Shown here: positions 55,108 through 63,042 of the stretch, piece after piece
Layout: each line of letters opens with the position of its first letter
How positions within the stretch are numbered: the stretch's first letter is position 1
NCBI GenBank assembly: GCA_943846745.1
Contig: OX044360.1
Span: 434,001-498,000 of the forward strand
Direction of reading: 5' to 3'
Length of the DNA: 64,000 nucleotides
From: Opacimonas sp002292215
GTDB lineage: Bacteria > Pseudomonadota > Gammaproteobacteria > Enterobacterales > Alteromonadaceae
Translations under genes and position numbers: made by a program
The notes under the pieces: model-generated
Database searches by the model: none
Seen by the model: only the letters and a program-made list of their open reading frames with translations
What the model was told of the DNA's origin: nothing

Positions 55108-55123
55108 CTGTATTTATATACAG
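55108..55123 (+). promoter_or_regulatory. LexA (SOS) box upstream of rmuC
   Basis: An exact CTGT-N8-ACAG (CTGTATTTATATACAG) with an A/T-only centre. It overlaps the region where a -35 would lie for the -10 TATATT at 55132-55137. It is 58 bases upstream of the rmuC ATG and downstream of fumA, so it should control rmuC. I recall E. coli rmuC (yigN) being listed among predicted LexA targets. Confidence 0.85.
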
Positions 55124-55140
55124 TGCTTTGGTATATTAGA

Positions 55141-55166
55141 AAACGTCGCACTTGCGGCGTTTTTTA
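55141..55166 (+). terminator. Intrinsic terminator after fumA, at rmuC 5' end
   Basis: AACGTCGC pairs with GCGGCGTT around a short loop, with one mismatch, followed by a T run to 55166. It would end fumA transcripts, but it also lies just at or after the predicted start point of the LexA-boxed rmuC promoter. Confidence 0.7.
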
Positions 55167-55181
55167 TTTATAGGCGAAGCG

Positions 55182-56456
55182 ATGACTAATTCAATGCAAC
55201 TTATCACTCAGTGGCTCATTGACAATTTATGGTGGGCATTAGGTGCGTTAACTATATTGGTCACATTAGTTACCTACGTGATCACTACTCAGCGTTTATC
55301 TGCGCGCTATACGGCACAACTTGCGAGTCTCAAAGATACACTTGCACAAGCGCATGAACACAACACCGAATACCAAGTTGCCAATGGTGCGTTAAGTGCC
55401 TCGTTACAAGCTTTACAGCAATCCTCTAAAGAAAAAATGGTGCTGATGCAACAAGCAGAGCAACAGCTTTCAGATAAATTTGAACGTTTAGCAAATAAAA
55501 TATTCGAAGAAAAAAGCGTTAAATTTAACTCAGTGAATCAACATAGTATGCATAATGTCGTTCAGCCATTACAGGTTAAACTCGACGAGTTTAAACAACA
55601 AATTGCGCAACAATCCAGACATGAAGGACTAGAGCGAGCAGCGTTGAAACAAGAGATCCACAGTCTCAAAGCCCTCAATGAAACCATCAACGCCCAAGCA
55701 TTAGCGCTAACACAAGCGTTAAAAGGCGATAACAAACAACAAGGAAATTGGGGCGAGGTGGTCTTAGAGTCGATTTTATCTAATTGTGGGCTACAAGAAG
55801 GACAGGAGTTTATCCGTCAAGCTGCATTGCGCGATGAGGATGGTCGCTTATATCAACCCGATATTGTGGTCAATTTACCGAATAAAAAATCCGTCATTAT
55901 TGATGCGAAGGTGTCTTTAACCGCGTATGAGCGTTTATTTAAAGCCGATAATGAAGCAGAAGAACGGATACAACGCAATTTACATCTACAATCTATTAGA
56001 CAACACGTTAAAGGCTTGTCTCAAAAAGACTATAGCAGGTTGTATGGGATCCATTCGTTAGATTATGTCTTATTATTTTTAGCGTCAGAGGCTGCGTTTC
56101 AGGCAGCGATAAATGAAGATCCAAATTTGATTAATGATGCGCTTCAGCAAAATATTATGTTAGTCAGCCCGAGCAATTTAATGATTGCCCTAAAGACAAT
56201 TAACAATATATGGCAAACAGAAAAACGCATTAATATGTCCCATGAAATTGCAGAGCAAGCCAGTAAACTGCATAGCAAATTAGCTGGCTATGTTGAAGAG
56301 ATGGAAAAAGTCGGCAAACAACTTAATGTGGCACAAAATACCTATGATACTGCGATGAAAAAGCTATCAACGGGGCGAGGTTCTATTGTGAGTATGGGCA
56401 ATAGATTACAAGAAATGGGTGTGAAAACCCAGAAAACGTTACCAAGTGAGCAATAG
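55182..56456 (+). CDS. rmuC: DNA recombination protein RmuC
   Basis: A 424-residue protein of the RmuC family, a predicted nuclease-fold protein that limits inversion at short inverted repeats in E. coli. One N-terminal TM segment (about 10-35) precedes a long coiled coil (about 45-170) and the conserved domain with GNWGEVVLESILSNCGLQEG, LPNKKSVIIDAKVSLTAYE and MIALKTINNIWQTEKR. ATG 55182 has AGG 7 bases upstream; a TTG 10 codons earlier lies in the hairpin and is unlikely. An exact LexA box lies upstream. Confidence 0.93.
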   Translation: MTNSMQLITQWLIDNLWWALGALTILVTLVTYVITTQRLSARYTAQLASLKDTLAQAHEHNTEYQVANGALSASLQALQQSSKEKMVLMQQAEQQLSDKFERLANKIFEEKSVKFNSVNQHSMHNVVQPLQVKLDEFKQQIAQQSRHEGLERAALKQEIHSLKALNETINAQALALTQALKGDNKQQGNWGEVVLESILSNCGLQEGQEFIRQAALRDEDGRLYQPDIVVNLPNKKSVIIDAKVSLTAYERLFKADNEAEERIQRNLHLQSIRQHVKGLSQKDYSRLYGIHSLDYVLLFLASEAAFQAAINEDPNLINDALQQNIMLVSPSNLMIALKTINNIWQTEKRINMSHEIAEQASKLHSKLAGYVEEMEKVGKQLNVAQNTYDTAMKKLSTGRGSIVSMGNRLQEMGVKTQKTLPSEQ

Positions 56457-56508
56457 CATCAACTAAACCGTTACAATAAACATCTAAATCTTGCCTCCTT
56501 GTTAGATC

Positions 56509-56910
56509 TTATTGAGCTTCCTCAATCGCGTAGCTAGTAGTAATGGCGACAGTTTCATGCAGCATTAACATAACTGAACAATATTTTTCAGTTGATAACT
56601 GTACGGCACGAGCTAAGTGCTTTTCGTTTAATCCTTTCCCCGTCACTACATAGTGAGCATGGATGTTGGTGAATATCCTAGGTGGGTTAGGCGCACGTTC
56701 AGCGGTTACTTCACAATAGCATCCTGTAAAGTCCTGTCGTGCTTTTTTCATGATCTCTACCACATCGACAGATGAGCATGCACCGACAGACATTAACACG
56801 GCCTGCATCGGTGATAGACCTTGCTTATTACCATCTAGATGACAGGTTTCACCTGTATCCATTGCACAGTCAAATCCTAAATCACCTGTCCATTTTACTG
56901 TTGCTTGCAT
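56509..56910 (-). CDS. OsmC-family protein (YhfA-like)
   Basis: A 133-residue OsmC/Ohr-fold protein. The two redox Cys are present in VGACSSVDVVEIM and TEKYCSVMLML, so it could act as a thiol peroxidase, although the YhfA subgroup has no assigned substrate. GLSPMQAVLMSVGAC is typical of YhfA. It lies 3 bases downstream of the CvfB-like gene on the same strand. Confidence 0.88.
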   Translation of the reverse strand: MQATVKWTGDLGFDCAMDTGETCHLDGNKQGLSPMQAVLMSVGACSSVDVVEIMKKARQDFTGCYCEVTAERAPNPPRIFTNIHAHYVVTGKGLNEKHLARAVQLSTEKYCSVMLMLHETVAITTSYAIEEAQ

Positions 56911-56913
56911 GAG

Positions 56914-57777
56914 CTACTCCTTTGTAATTAATTTAATGGCATCTTTTGACAATAAAATTTGTTTATTTTTAAATAACGTGCCAATCGCTTTTTTATATGC
57001 GCTTTTAGACACACCAAATTTGTATGAAATATCTTCAGGGCTACTTTTATCCGTCAAGCTAGAGATACCACCATGTGCTTCTAAATCCGCAATAATTTGC
57101 TGTTGTAAGTTTAAGCGACTGTTTGGATTATCTTGTAATTGAGTAATATCAATTTTGTCGTCTGAACGAATATTTTTTATCCAAGCTGAAAATTGTGTGC
57201 CTATTTTATGTTTTGCCAATGCTTGATCATGAAATAACACACCTAAATACTGTTGGTTGATGAGGACCTTGTAACCCATATCGGTTTCATGCCACACCAC
57301 ACAATCAATGGCTTGACCTACTTTTAGTGCAGAGTAGGCATCGGTTTCGGCAAAGAAACGATGAAGTTTAGTTGCGCCCAAAACACGTTGACTATCTTCT
57401 TCATAAAACACATGGACGATGTAAGACATACCAATGACAACGGGCGCTTGTAAAAACTTGCTAGGAACTAATAAGTCTTGCTCTAACCCCCAATCAAAAA
57501 ATGCGCCAAAATCAGTCATTCCTTTGGCTTGTAGTAATACTGTCATGCCTGTCACTGCTTTAGGATGTTTGGTTGTTGCAACGCATTGTTGTTGCTTATC
57601 AATATACACAAACGCCTCAAGTGTATCGCCTTCCGATAATATCGATTCGGCATAGGGAAGAAACACATACGTGATGAATTCATCATCGGCAATGGATGCA
57701 TCTTGTGCAATACAGGTATAGCCTTCATGTAAGACTTCGTGAATAACAAGTGTATTTATTTGACCAATTTTAAGCAT
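56914..57777 (-). CDS. CvfB/YitL-like S1 RNA-binding protein
   Basis: A 287-residue protein of the CvfB family: tandem S1-like domains (about 1-65 and 70-145, with GAFFDWGLEQDLLVP, a family signature), a third S1-like part (to 215) and a C-terminal winged helix (about 225-287, YKFGVSKSAYKKAIGTLFK). The family binds RNA and affects virulence-gene expression in Staphylococcus; its role in gammaproteobacteria is unclear. ATG 57777 is used; TTG 57789 is an in-frame alternative. The promoter region is shared with pxpABC. Confidence 0.88.
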   Translation of the reverse strand: MLKIGQINTLVIHEVLHEGYTCIAQDASIADDEFITYVFLPYAESILSEGDTLEAFVYIDKQQQCVATTKHPKAVTGMTVLLQAKGMTDFGAFFDWGLEQDLLVPSKFLQAPVVIGMSYIVHVFYEEDSQRVLGATKLHRFFAETDAYSALKVGQAIDCVVWHETDMGYKVLINQQYLGVLFHDQALAKHKIGTQFSAWIKNIRSDDKIDITQLQDNPNSRLNLQQQIIADLEAHGGISSLTDKSSPEDISYKFGVSKSAYKKAIGTLFKNKQILLSKDAIKLITKE

Positions 57778-57841
57778 AGTGACTGACAAGTAATTAATAA
57801 CAGATTACTATCATACAGCATTGGATGTTAAAGGCGTATAT

Positions 57842-58579
57842 ATGAAATTAAATTGTGATTTAGGGGAAAGCTACGGGCATTATCAAGTACCTGTTGATGA
57901 GGCTGTGATGCCATTTTTACATCTAGCTAATATTGCCTGCGGTTTTCATGGTGGTGATCCATTGCACATAAAACATGCAATCGCATTAGCCAAAGCTCAT
58001 CATGTCACGATTGGTGCACATCCGAGTTATCCTGATTTACAGGGGTTTGGGCGCAGACATATGGTGATACCTGAAACAGAATTAGGTGCCATATTGCAAT
58101 ACCAAGTTGGGATGATGCACGCGATGTGTCAATTTGCTGGGACTCGGTGTGAGTACGTAAAACCCCACGGCGCTTGGTATCATGACATTATTGCTAACCC
58201 TTTAGTCCGTCTTGCGACGTTTCAAGCCCTGCAAGAGATGCAGTTAAACTTGCCCATAATGCTGCCTGCTACCTGTGATATATCGGCATTGCAGCAAGAT
58301 GCCAATCAGTTCGGCATTACCATTTGGTTTGAAGTGTTTGCAGATCGTGCCTATTTAGACAATGGAACGCTTGCGCCCAGAGGCATTGCTGGGGCGGTAT
58401 TAAGTGAAGAGGCCTCATTAGCACAAGCCAAAAGTCTGATCCAGCAACAGCAAGTGGTTACTATGTCAGGCAATATTATTTCGCTGCAAGCCGATACATT
58501 ATGTGTCCACTCGGATACACCTGCTGCAGTTGTGTTGGTACAACACATTGCCAAGATGATGACACCGGTGTCTGAATAA
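57842..58579 (+). CDS. pxpA: 5-oxoprolinase subunit A (PxpA)
   Basis: A 245-residue LamB/YcsF protein. With PxpB and PxpC it converts 5-oxoproline plus ATP to glutamate. It starts MKLNCDLGESYGHYQVPVDE and carries NIACGFHGGDP, GAHPSYPDLQGFGRR and KPHGAWYHD. ATG 57842 has AAAGG 7 bases upstream; an in-frame upstream TTG (57821) is not needed. First gene of a pxpABC operon. Confidence 0.94.
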   Translation: MKLNCDLGESYGHYQVPVDEAVMPFLHLANIACGFHGGDPLHIKHAIALAKAHHVTIGAHPSYPDLQGFGRRHMVIPETELGAILQYQVGMMHAMCQFAGTRCEYVKPHGAWYHDIIANPLVRLATFQALQEMQLNLPIMLPATCDISALQQDANQFGITIWFEVFADRAYLDNGTLAPRGIAGAVLSEEASLAQAKSLIQQQQVVTMSGNIISLQADTLCVHSDTPAAVVLVQHIAKMMTPVSE

Positions 58580-58582
58580 ACG

Positions 58583-59371
58583 ATGACACATCTTGTGAAA
58601 CAGAAGATCGTTGCACAGTGGGTCACCCCTACGACATTACATTGTGAATTTGGCGAGTTAGATTGCACGGTGAATAAAGCGCTGTTGATTGGTCGGTGTC
58701 GCTTATACTTGTATGAGCATATGGCGATAAAATTGGCAGATATCGTTCCAGGTTTTAATGAATTATTAGTGCAGTTTATACCTTCTGAGATTGATTATTT
58801 TGCAGATTTACATCAGGTAGAGCGTTTGCTCAAGCAATATGTCATGGATTCGTCTGCCACAATATCAAATAATGCATCAGTCTCAACACAAGGCCCTGGT
58901 AAAAGGGGTATCACTCACATTCCTGTTGATTTTGGGATGGACTATGACTTAGTCGATGTGGCACAACGTTTAGCATTATCTCGGGCTGATTTGATCGCAC
59001 AGTTTTGTGCGATTGAGTTTAGTGTGATCCTCAATGGTTTTATGCCGGGTTTTATTTATTTGTCAGGCTTGCCTGATAAGTTTCACTTACCTCGTTTAGC
59101 GACACCGCGCTTAAAAGTCCCTGCTGGTGCCGTTGCTATTGCGGATGCCTACTGCGGGATTTATCCGCAGCGTTCTCCAGGCGGATGGCATATATTAGGG
59201 GTAACTGAACATGTATTATTTGATATTGACCGGTCGACACCAGCCAGTTTTGTAACGGGAGATATTATTCAATTTTATCCCGTTATGCCTGCTGTACCTG
59301 TCATTACTCCTATTCTTACCGCTAAGATTGCACCTAAGATTAGGTCTAGTAAGGAGGCCGCGGGTGATTGA
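58583..59371 (+). CDS. pxpB: 5-oxoprolinase subunit B (PxpB)
   Basis: A 262-residue KipI/allophanate-hydrolase-subunit-1-type protein; it holds the ATP-using site with PxpC. It contains HIPVDFGMDYDLVDVAQ, FMPGFIYLSGLP, and APRL-like LPRLATPRLKVPAGAVAIAD followed by YPQRSPGGWHILG, the family signature. It follows pxpA at 3 bases and overlaps pxpC by 8. Confidence 0.94.
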   Translation: MTHLVKQKIVAQWVTPTTLHCEFGELDCTVNKALLIGRCRLYLYEHMAIKLADIVPGFNELLVQFIPSEIDYFADLHQVERLLKQYVMDSSATISNNASVSTQGPGKRGITHIPVDFGMDYDLVDVAQRLALSRADLIAQFCAIEFSVILNGFMPGFIYLSGLPDKFHLPRLATPRLKVPAGAVAIADAYCGIYPQRSPGGWHILGVTEHVLFDIDRSTPASFVTGDIIQFYPVMPAVPVITPILTAKIAPKIRSSKEAAGD

Positions 59372-60329
59372 ATGTACGCTAACCCAATCCCCTATTTTTA
59401 TTATTGATGGCGGTAGGCGCCATGCCGGGGCTTCAGGTGTGAGTGAATCAGGCCCGATGGACAGGACTGCATTTCGCTTAGTGAATCAATTGTTACATCA
59501 AGACGTTTACACCAGTGCGCTTGAGGTAATGGGGGAATGTAGTTTTGTTGCGCATATCCCGATGACAATAGCCGTTTCAGGCGGAAACGCTGCAATTGCT
59601 GTTACAACAATGACTAACAACACCTTAAATACCAACAGTTATAAACCTAACCAAGTCATCAACATCATCGCGGGTGATAGGTTTAGTATTGGGCGTTTAC
59701 AACAAGGAATGCGCTTAGTGGTTGGGATCGCTGGTGGCATAGATGCACCACTATTTTTTGACTCTCGGTGCGGTATTATACGCGAAAAATTTGGTGGTTT
59801 AGGGCAGGGGAAACCCATCTTAAGTGGTGATAGTTTTGCCATTGGCTGTTATCAACCAGTCGGTAACGAGGGGGATATGCCATCGCATTATTCAAATCAG
59901 TCATCTGAATATCAACCGATTATATCCCCAAACACTGGAATTGCGGGCGTGACGGAAATTGATTTTGTGCCTAATTATCAACATGCGCAATTTTCTTTAT
60001 ATGCACGATATCTTTTTACAAGTCAGTTAATGCAAGTATCACAACAATCCAATCGAATGGGTATGCGCATTCACTCAAGCCTAGCGATACCTAGTATCGT
60101 TAAACATGAATCGCAAGCGTTAGCCTTAGGCGTGGTGCAGATCCCTCCCAATGGACAACCGATTGTGATGGGGCCGGATAGACAAACTCATGGTGGTTAT
60201 CCTGTTATAGGAACCGTTCCTGAATATGCATTAGATAAATTAGTGCAGCTGACGCCGAATGAGTCGTTTATATTCGTGCCAGTAAATATTGAAATGGCTA
60301 TTGCCAAGTATTGGATGAATTTACGCTAA
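59364..60329 (+). CDS. pxpC: 5-oxoprolinase subunit C (PxpC)
   Basis: A 321-residue KipA/biotin-dependent carboxyltransferase-like protein. It contains IDGGRRHAGASGVSESGPMDRTAFRLVN and MGMRIHSS, then GVVQIPPNGQPIVMGPDRQTHGGYPVIG. The start is GTG 59364, with AAGGAGG 6 bases upstream, overlapping the pxpB stop; the frame is open upstream to 59328 but inside pxpB. It completes the operon. Confidence 0.93.
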   Translation: MIECTLTQSPIFIIDGGRRHAGASGVSESGPMDRTAFRLVNQLLHQDVYTSALEVMGECSFVAHIPMTIAVSGGNAAIAVTTMTNNTLNTNSYKPNQVINIIAGDRFSIGRLQQGMRLVVGIAGGIDAPLFFDSRCGIIREKFGGLGQGKPILSGDSFAIGCYQPVGNEGDMPSHYSNQSSEYQPIISPNTGIAGVTEIDFVPNYQHAQFSLYARYLFTSQLMQVSQQSNRMGMRIHSSLAIPSIVKHESQALALGVVQIPPNGQPIVMGPDRQTHGGYPVIGTVPEYALDKLVQLTPNESFIFVPVNIEMAIAKYWMNLR

Positions 60330-60344
60330 GACAGCAAAGGAATG

Positions 60345-60770
60345 TTACGAGTCAGCGTCACAGTTTTCATCATTACATTCACCATACATATATAAAGAAT
60401 GGTGAGTAAGTTTCATGTTGTTTTGTTCTGCAACTTCAAGCTGACGACGTTCGATGACTGGGTCTTCAAATTCAACCACTTTGCCACAACGTAAACACAC
60501 CAAATGGTCATGATGTTCTTTGTGACTAATTTCAAACACTGATTTACCACCTTCAAAATGGTGGCGGATCAAAATACCAGCATCATCAAACTGGTTCAAT
60601 ACTCGATATACAGTAGCTAAACCTATATCTTCGTCTTGCTCTAGCAAAATTTTATATACGTCTTCTGCACTGATATGTTGGTTGTTGGGTTGCTGTAATA
60701 TTTCAAGGATCTTAAGGCGAGGTAGCGTGACTTTAAGGCCAGCTTTTTTGAGTTCTTTGTTCTGATCCAT
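60345..60770 (-). CDS. fur: Ferric uptake regulator Fur
   Basis: A 141-residue Fe2+-dependent repressor. The winged helix occupies the first ~80 residues (KKAGLKVTLPRLKILEIL), the metal region is HKEHHDHLVCLRCGKVVEFEDP with a CxxC, and a second Cys pair lies near the end (CNDENCDAD). fldA lies upstream on the same strand, as in E. coli. The bases just before the ATG (GATAATAATAAT) look like half a Fur box but leave no Shine-Dalgarno; see rejected items. Confidence 0.96.
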   Translation of the reverse strand: MDQNKELKKAGLKVTLPRLKILEILQQPNNQHISAEDVYKILLEQDEDIGLATVYRVLNQFDDAGILIRHHFEGGKSVFEISHKEHHDHLVCLRCGKVVEFEDPVIERRQLEVAEQNNMKLTHHSLYMYGECNDENCDADS

Positions 60771-60834
60771 ATTATTATTATCGCATTCAGTGTCAAATTA
60801 TGAGGCTAGTATAATATGGCTAGTGTAAATATAA

Positions 60835-60867
60835 ACCCCTTTTATACAAAATAGTTACAAAAGGGGT
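60835..60867 (-). terminator. Hairpin between fldA and fur
   Basis: ACCCCTTTT (60835-60843) and AAAAGGGGT (60859-60867) form a 9-bp stem with a 15-base loop, 41 bases past the fldA stop. On the minus strand it is followed by TTTATATTT. It likely ends the DUF2788-fldA message before the fur promoter. Confidence 0.55.
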
Positions 60868-60907
60868 AATAAGTATAACATTGACAGAGGTTTAAGCTAT
60901 GCTTGAG

Positions 60908-61432
60908 TTATGATAACTCGGCGAGGCACATCTCTTCTTTTATTTGTTCACACCATGCATTCACACGTTCTTCTGTTAGTTCTGGTTGACGATCTTCATC
61001 AATCCCCAAACCAACAAAATGATCATCATCAGCCATGCCTTTAGATGCTTCGAAATCATAGCCTTCAGTCGACCATTTACCGATTAAAATTGCACCACGT
61101 GCTTCAACAATATCTCGGACCATACCCATTGCATCTAAGAAATACTCAGCATAGTCTTCTTGATCGCCACAACCAAATATGGCAACCAGTTTGTCATTAA
61201 AATCTACTTCTTCAAGCTCAGGAAAAAAATCATCCCAATCACACTGCGCTTCACCATAGTACCAAGTAGGGATCCCAAACAATAAGAGATCGAACTCAGC
61301 TATTTCTTCTTTAGTACTTTTGGCAATATCATGCACATCAATGAGTGATTTACCCAATTGCTTTTGGATCATTTTCGCGATGTGTTCGGTGTTACCTGTA
61401 TCGCTACCAAAAAATAAACCCACACTTGCCAT
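60908..61432 (-). CDS. fldA: Flavodoxin (long-chain)
   Basis: A 174-residue FMN protein that transfers low-potential electrons, for example to biotin synthase, IspG/IspH and ribonucleotide reductase activation. The phosphate loop is GSDTGNTEHIA (8-18), followed by GIPTWYYGEAQCDWDDF and FGCGDQEDYAEYF. GAGGAA 5 bases upstream of ATG 61432 fixes the start; the frame is open to 61498 but would overlap the DUF2788 gene. Located before fur, as in E. coli. Confidence 0.96.
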   Translation of the reverse strand: MASVGLFFGSDTGNTEHIAKMIQKQLGKSLIDVHDIAKSTKEEIAEFDLLLFGIPTWYYGEAQCDWDDFFPELEEVDFNDKLVAIFGCGDQEDYAEYFLDAMGMVRDIVEARGAILIGKWSTEGYDFEASKGMADDDHFVGLGIDEDRQPELTEERVNAWCEQIKEEMCLAELS

Positions 61433-61445
61433 GTTATTTCCTCGC

Positions 61446-61667
61446 TTAATTGATGCCACTAGCTTGCCAAAATAATTGAATAAGTCCTTTGGCCACAAAA
61501 CCCATTGCGCCTAACAGTAACACTCCATAAGCGATAAAACGACCAGACTTTGGTACATCATTTTTACTTAATACATCATGAATAGCATATCCCATTAAAA
61601 TAAATAAGATAAATAAACCGATATTGAGTGCGATGGATTCAATGAGTTCGTAGTGCTGAGCTAACAT
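61446..61667 (-). CDS. DUF2788 small membrane protein
   Basis: A 73-residue protein of the DUF2788 family with two TM segments (about 12-30 and 43-68). Function is unknown. The pattern FILMGYAIHDVLSKNDVPKSG, then RFIAYGVLLLGAMGF, is typical. It is 13 bases upstream of fldA on the same strand, and the ybfF-DUF2788-fldA-fur order is conserved in Shewanella and Vibrio relatives. Confidence 0.88.
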   Translation of the reverse strand: MLAQHYELIESIALNIGLFILFILMGYAIHDVLSKNDVPKSGRFIAYGVLLLGAMGFVAKGLIQLFWQASGIN

Positions 61668-61699
61668 CTATAGTTGTAATCAAAAGTTGTATGAGGCTA

Positions 61700-61708
61700 A
61701 TTGTATCA
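61700..61708 (-). promoter_or_regulatory. Extended -10 for DUF2788-fldA
   Basis: TGATACAAT on the minus strand fits an extended -10 (TGnTACAAT) about 33 bases before the DUF2788 ATG; no good -35 is seen. Confidence 0.35.
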
Positions 61709-61762
61709 TAGGGCGATAATAAAACGCATCCATTGCTAACATTAACTGTAAAGTTCTTTGTC

Positions 61763-62545
61763 CTAAATCAAATGCTTCAAGATAAATTGTTCTACGATGC
61801 GGTTAAACGCGAGTGGTTTTTGGGCATGTAACCAATGACCTGTACCTGCGATGATTTTGGATGTCGCATGTGGAAATAATTGCAAAATAACGGATTGATG
61901 CTCACGCGTAATATAATCAGAGTCCTGACCTTTAATAAATAATGTCGGGCCTTGATATTGAGTCGTAAATTTGGGCCATGCAATTAATAATTCATAATCA
62001 CGAGTCAGCAGTTGATGGTTGAAGCGCCAACGCCAAGTGCCGGTGTTATCTTTATATAAACTTTTTAATAAAAACTGCTTAGTGCCTTCTTCTTCAAGGA
62101 GCTCATCAAATTGAGCTTTGACTTCACTGCGTTGGATGAATTTAGATAGTTCTACATGATTGAGGGCGTACAAAACAGCTTGATGGCGATGAGGGTAATT
62201 AACTGGTGCAATATCCGCAACACATAAAGATGTGACAAGCTCAGGGTGTGTAAGCGCGATATGCATGCTCATCTTACCGCCAAGAGAGTGACCGATAAAA
62301 TGTGCAGACGTTACATTGTGGTGGGCGAGTGTCGCTACAATCATTGTACAATAATGAGCAAAACTAAAACCGTCAGTCCAAGGTGATTGTCCATGATCAG
62401 GTAAATCAATTTGAATAACATTGCAATGCGAGGCGAGGGCGCGCGCTAGGATGTTGAGATTATCCCCGCTACCAAACAATCCGTGGATCAAAACAGCCCA
62501 AGGCAAGTCATTGCCTTGGGCTGTGATTTGAGCATTACAGAGCAT
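61763..62545 (-). CDS. ybfF: Alpha/beta-hydrolase, esterase YbfF
   Basis: A 260-residue serine hydrolase. The nucleophile Ser is in FIGHSLGGKMSMHIA (residue ~97), IDLPDHGQSPWTDG is the usual N-terminal motif, the acid is near 210, and the His is in GTGHWLHAQKP near 235. E. coli YbfF hydrolyses short acyl esters and acyl-CoA-type substrates. The start ATG 62545 overlaps the hns stop by one base; the longer frame to 62626 lies inside hns. Confidence 0.92.
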   Translation of the reverse strand: MLCNAQITAQGNDLPWAVLIHGLFGSGDNLNILARALASHCNVIQIDLPDHGQSPWTDGFSFAHYCTMIVATLAHHNVTSAHFIGHSLGGKMSMHIALTHPELVTSLCVADIAPVNYPHRHQAVLYALNHVELSKFIQRSEVKAQFDELLEEEGTKQFLLKSLYKDNTGTWRWRFNHQLLTRDYELLIAWPKFTTQYQGPTLFIKGQDSDYITREHQSVILQLFPHATSKIIAGTGHWLHAQKPLAFNRIVEQFILKHLI

Positions 62546-62949
62546 TAAACAGCGAAATCTTCTAGCGACTTGCCATTTGCTAATGCTTGGGTGAAGACAA
62601 CTGGCATACGACCGATACCGGTCCAACTAGTTGTGTCACTGTTAACGGTAATTGCGTATTTAATTGGACGCTTAGCACCGCGCGTACGCGTGCGCTTCGG
62701 CTTATCACTTACTATGCTGTTATCGAAATCTGAAATATCTAATCCAGCTTCTAACATTTGCTTTTTAATGGCTTCAATTTGTGCAATTTTAGCTTGGTTT
62801 TCTAATTCGTATTGAGCTTGTAACTCTTTACGCTTTTCAATTACTAATGCTAATTTTTCTTGTGCATCAAATAATTCATCTAAAGATAAATCTTTGGTTG
62901 CGCCTTGTAGACGACGAGCGTGTAACAGAATATCTGAGAATTCACTCAT
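62545..62949 (-). CDS. hns: H-NS family nucleoid protein
   Basis: A 134-residue H-NS/StpA-type protein. The N-terminal oligomerisation helices span about 1-65 (rich in Glu, Lys and Leu), a basic linker follows, and the DNA-binding core is WTGIGRMPVVF (E. coli TWTGQGRTPAVI), the AT-hook-like loop. It should bind curved AT-rich DNA and silence acquired genes. It is coupled by one base to ybfF, where many relatives have seqA. The AT-rich 93-base spacer upstream may hold its own regulation. Confidence 0.9.
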   Translation of the reverse strand: MSEFSDILLHARRLQGATKDLSLDELFDAQEKLALVIEKRKELQAQYELENQAKIAQIEAIKKQMLEAGLDISDFDNSIVSDKPKRTRTRGAKRPIKYAITVNSDTTSWTGIGRMPVVFTQALANGKSLEDFAV

Positions 62950-63042
62950 AAATGGCTTCCTTTAAATAATTTGATTTAATTTATAACTCTTACTCTAACA
63001 CTACTATTATAAGCACTAACTTAATTAAATTAAAATATTATT

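Noticed and set aside
60767..60785. Fur-box-like GATAATAATAAT just before the fur ATG
   Set aside because: Only about 14 of 19 positions match the consensus, the second half is poor, and AT-rich DNA gives such matches by chance.
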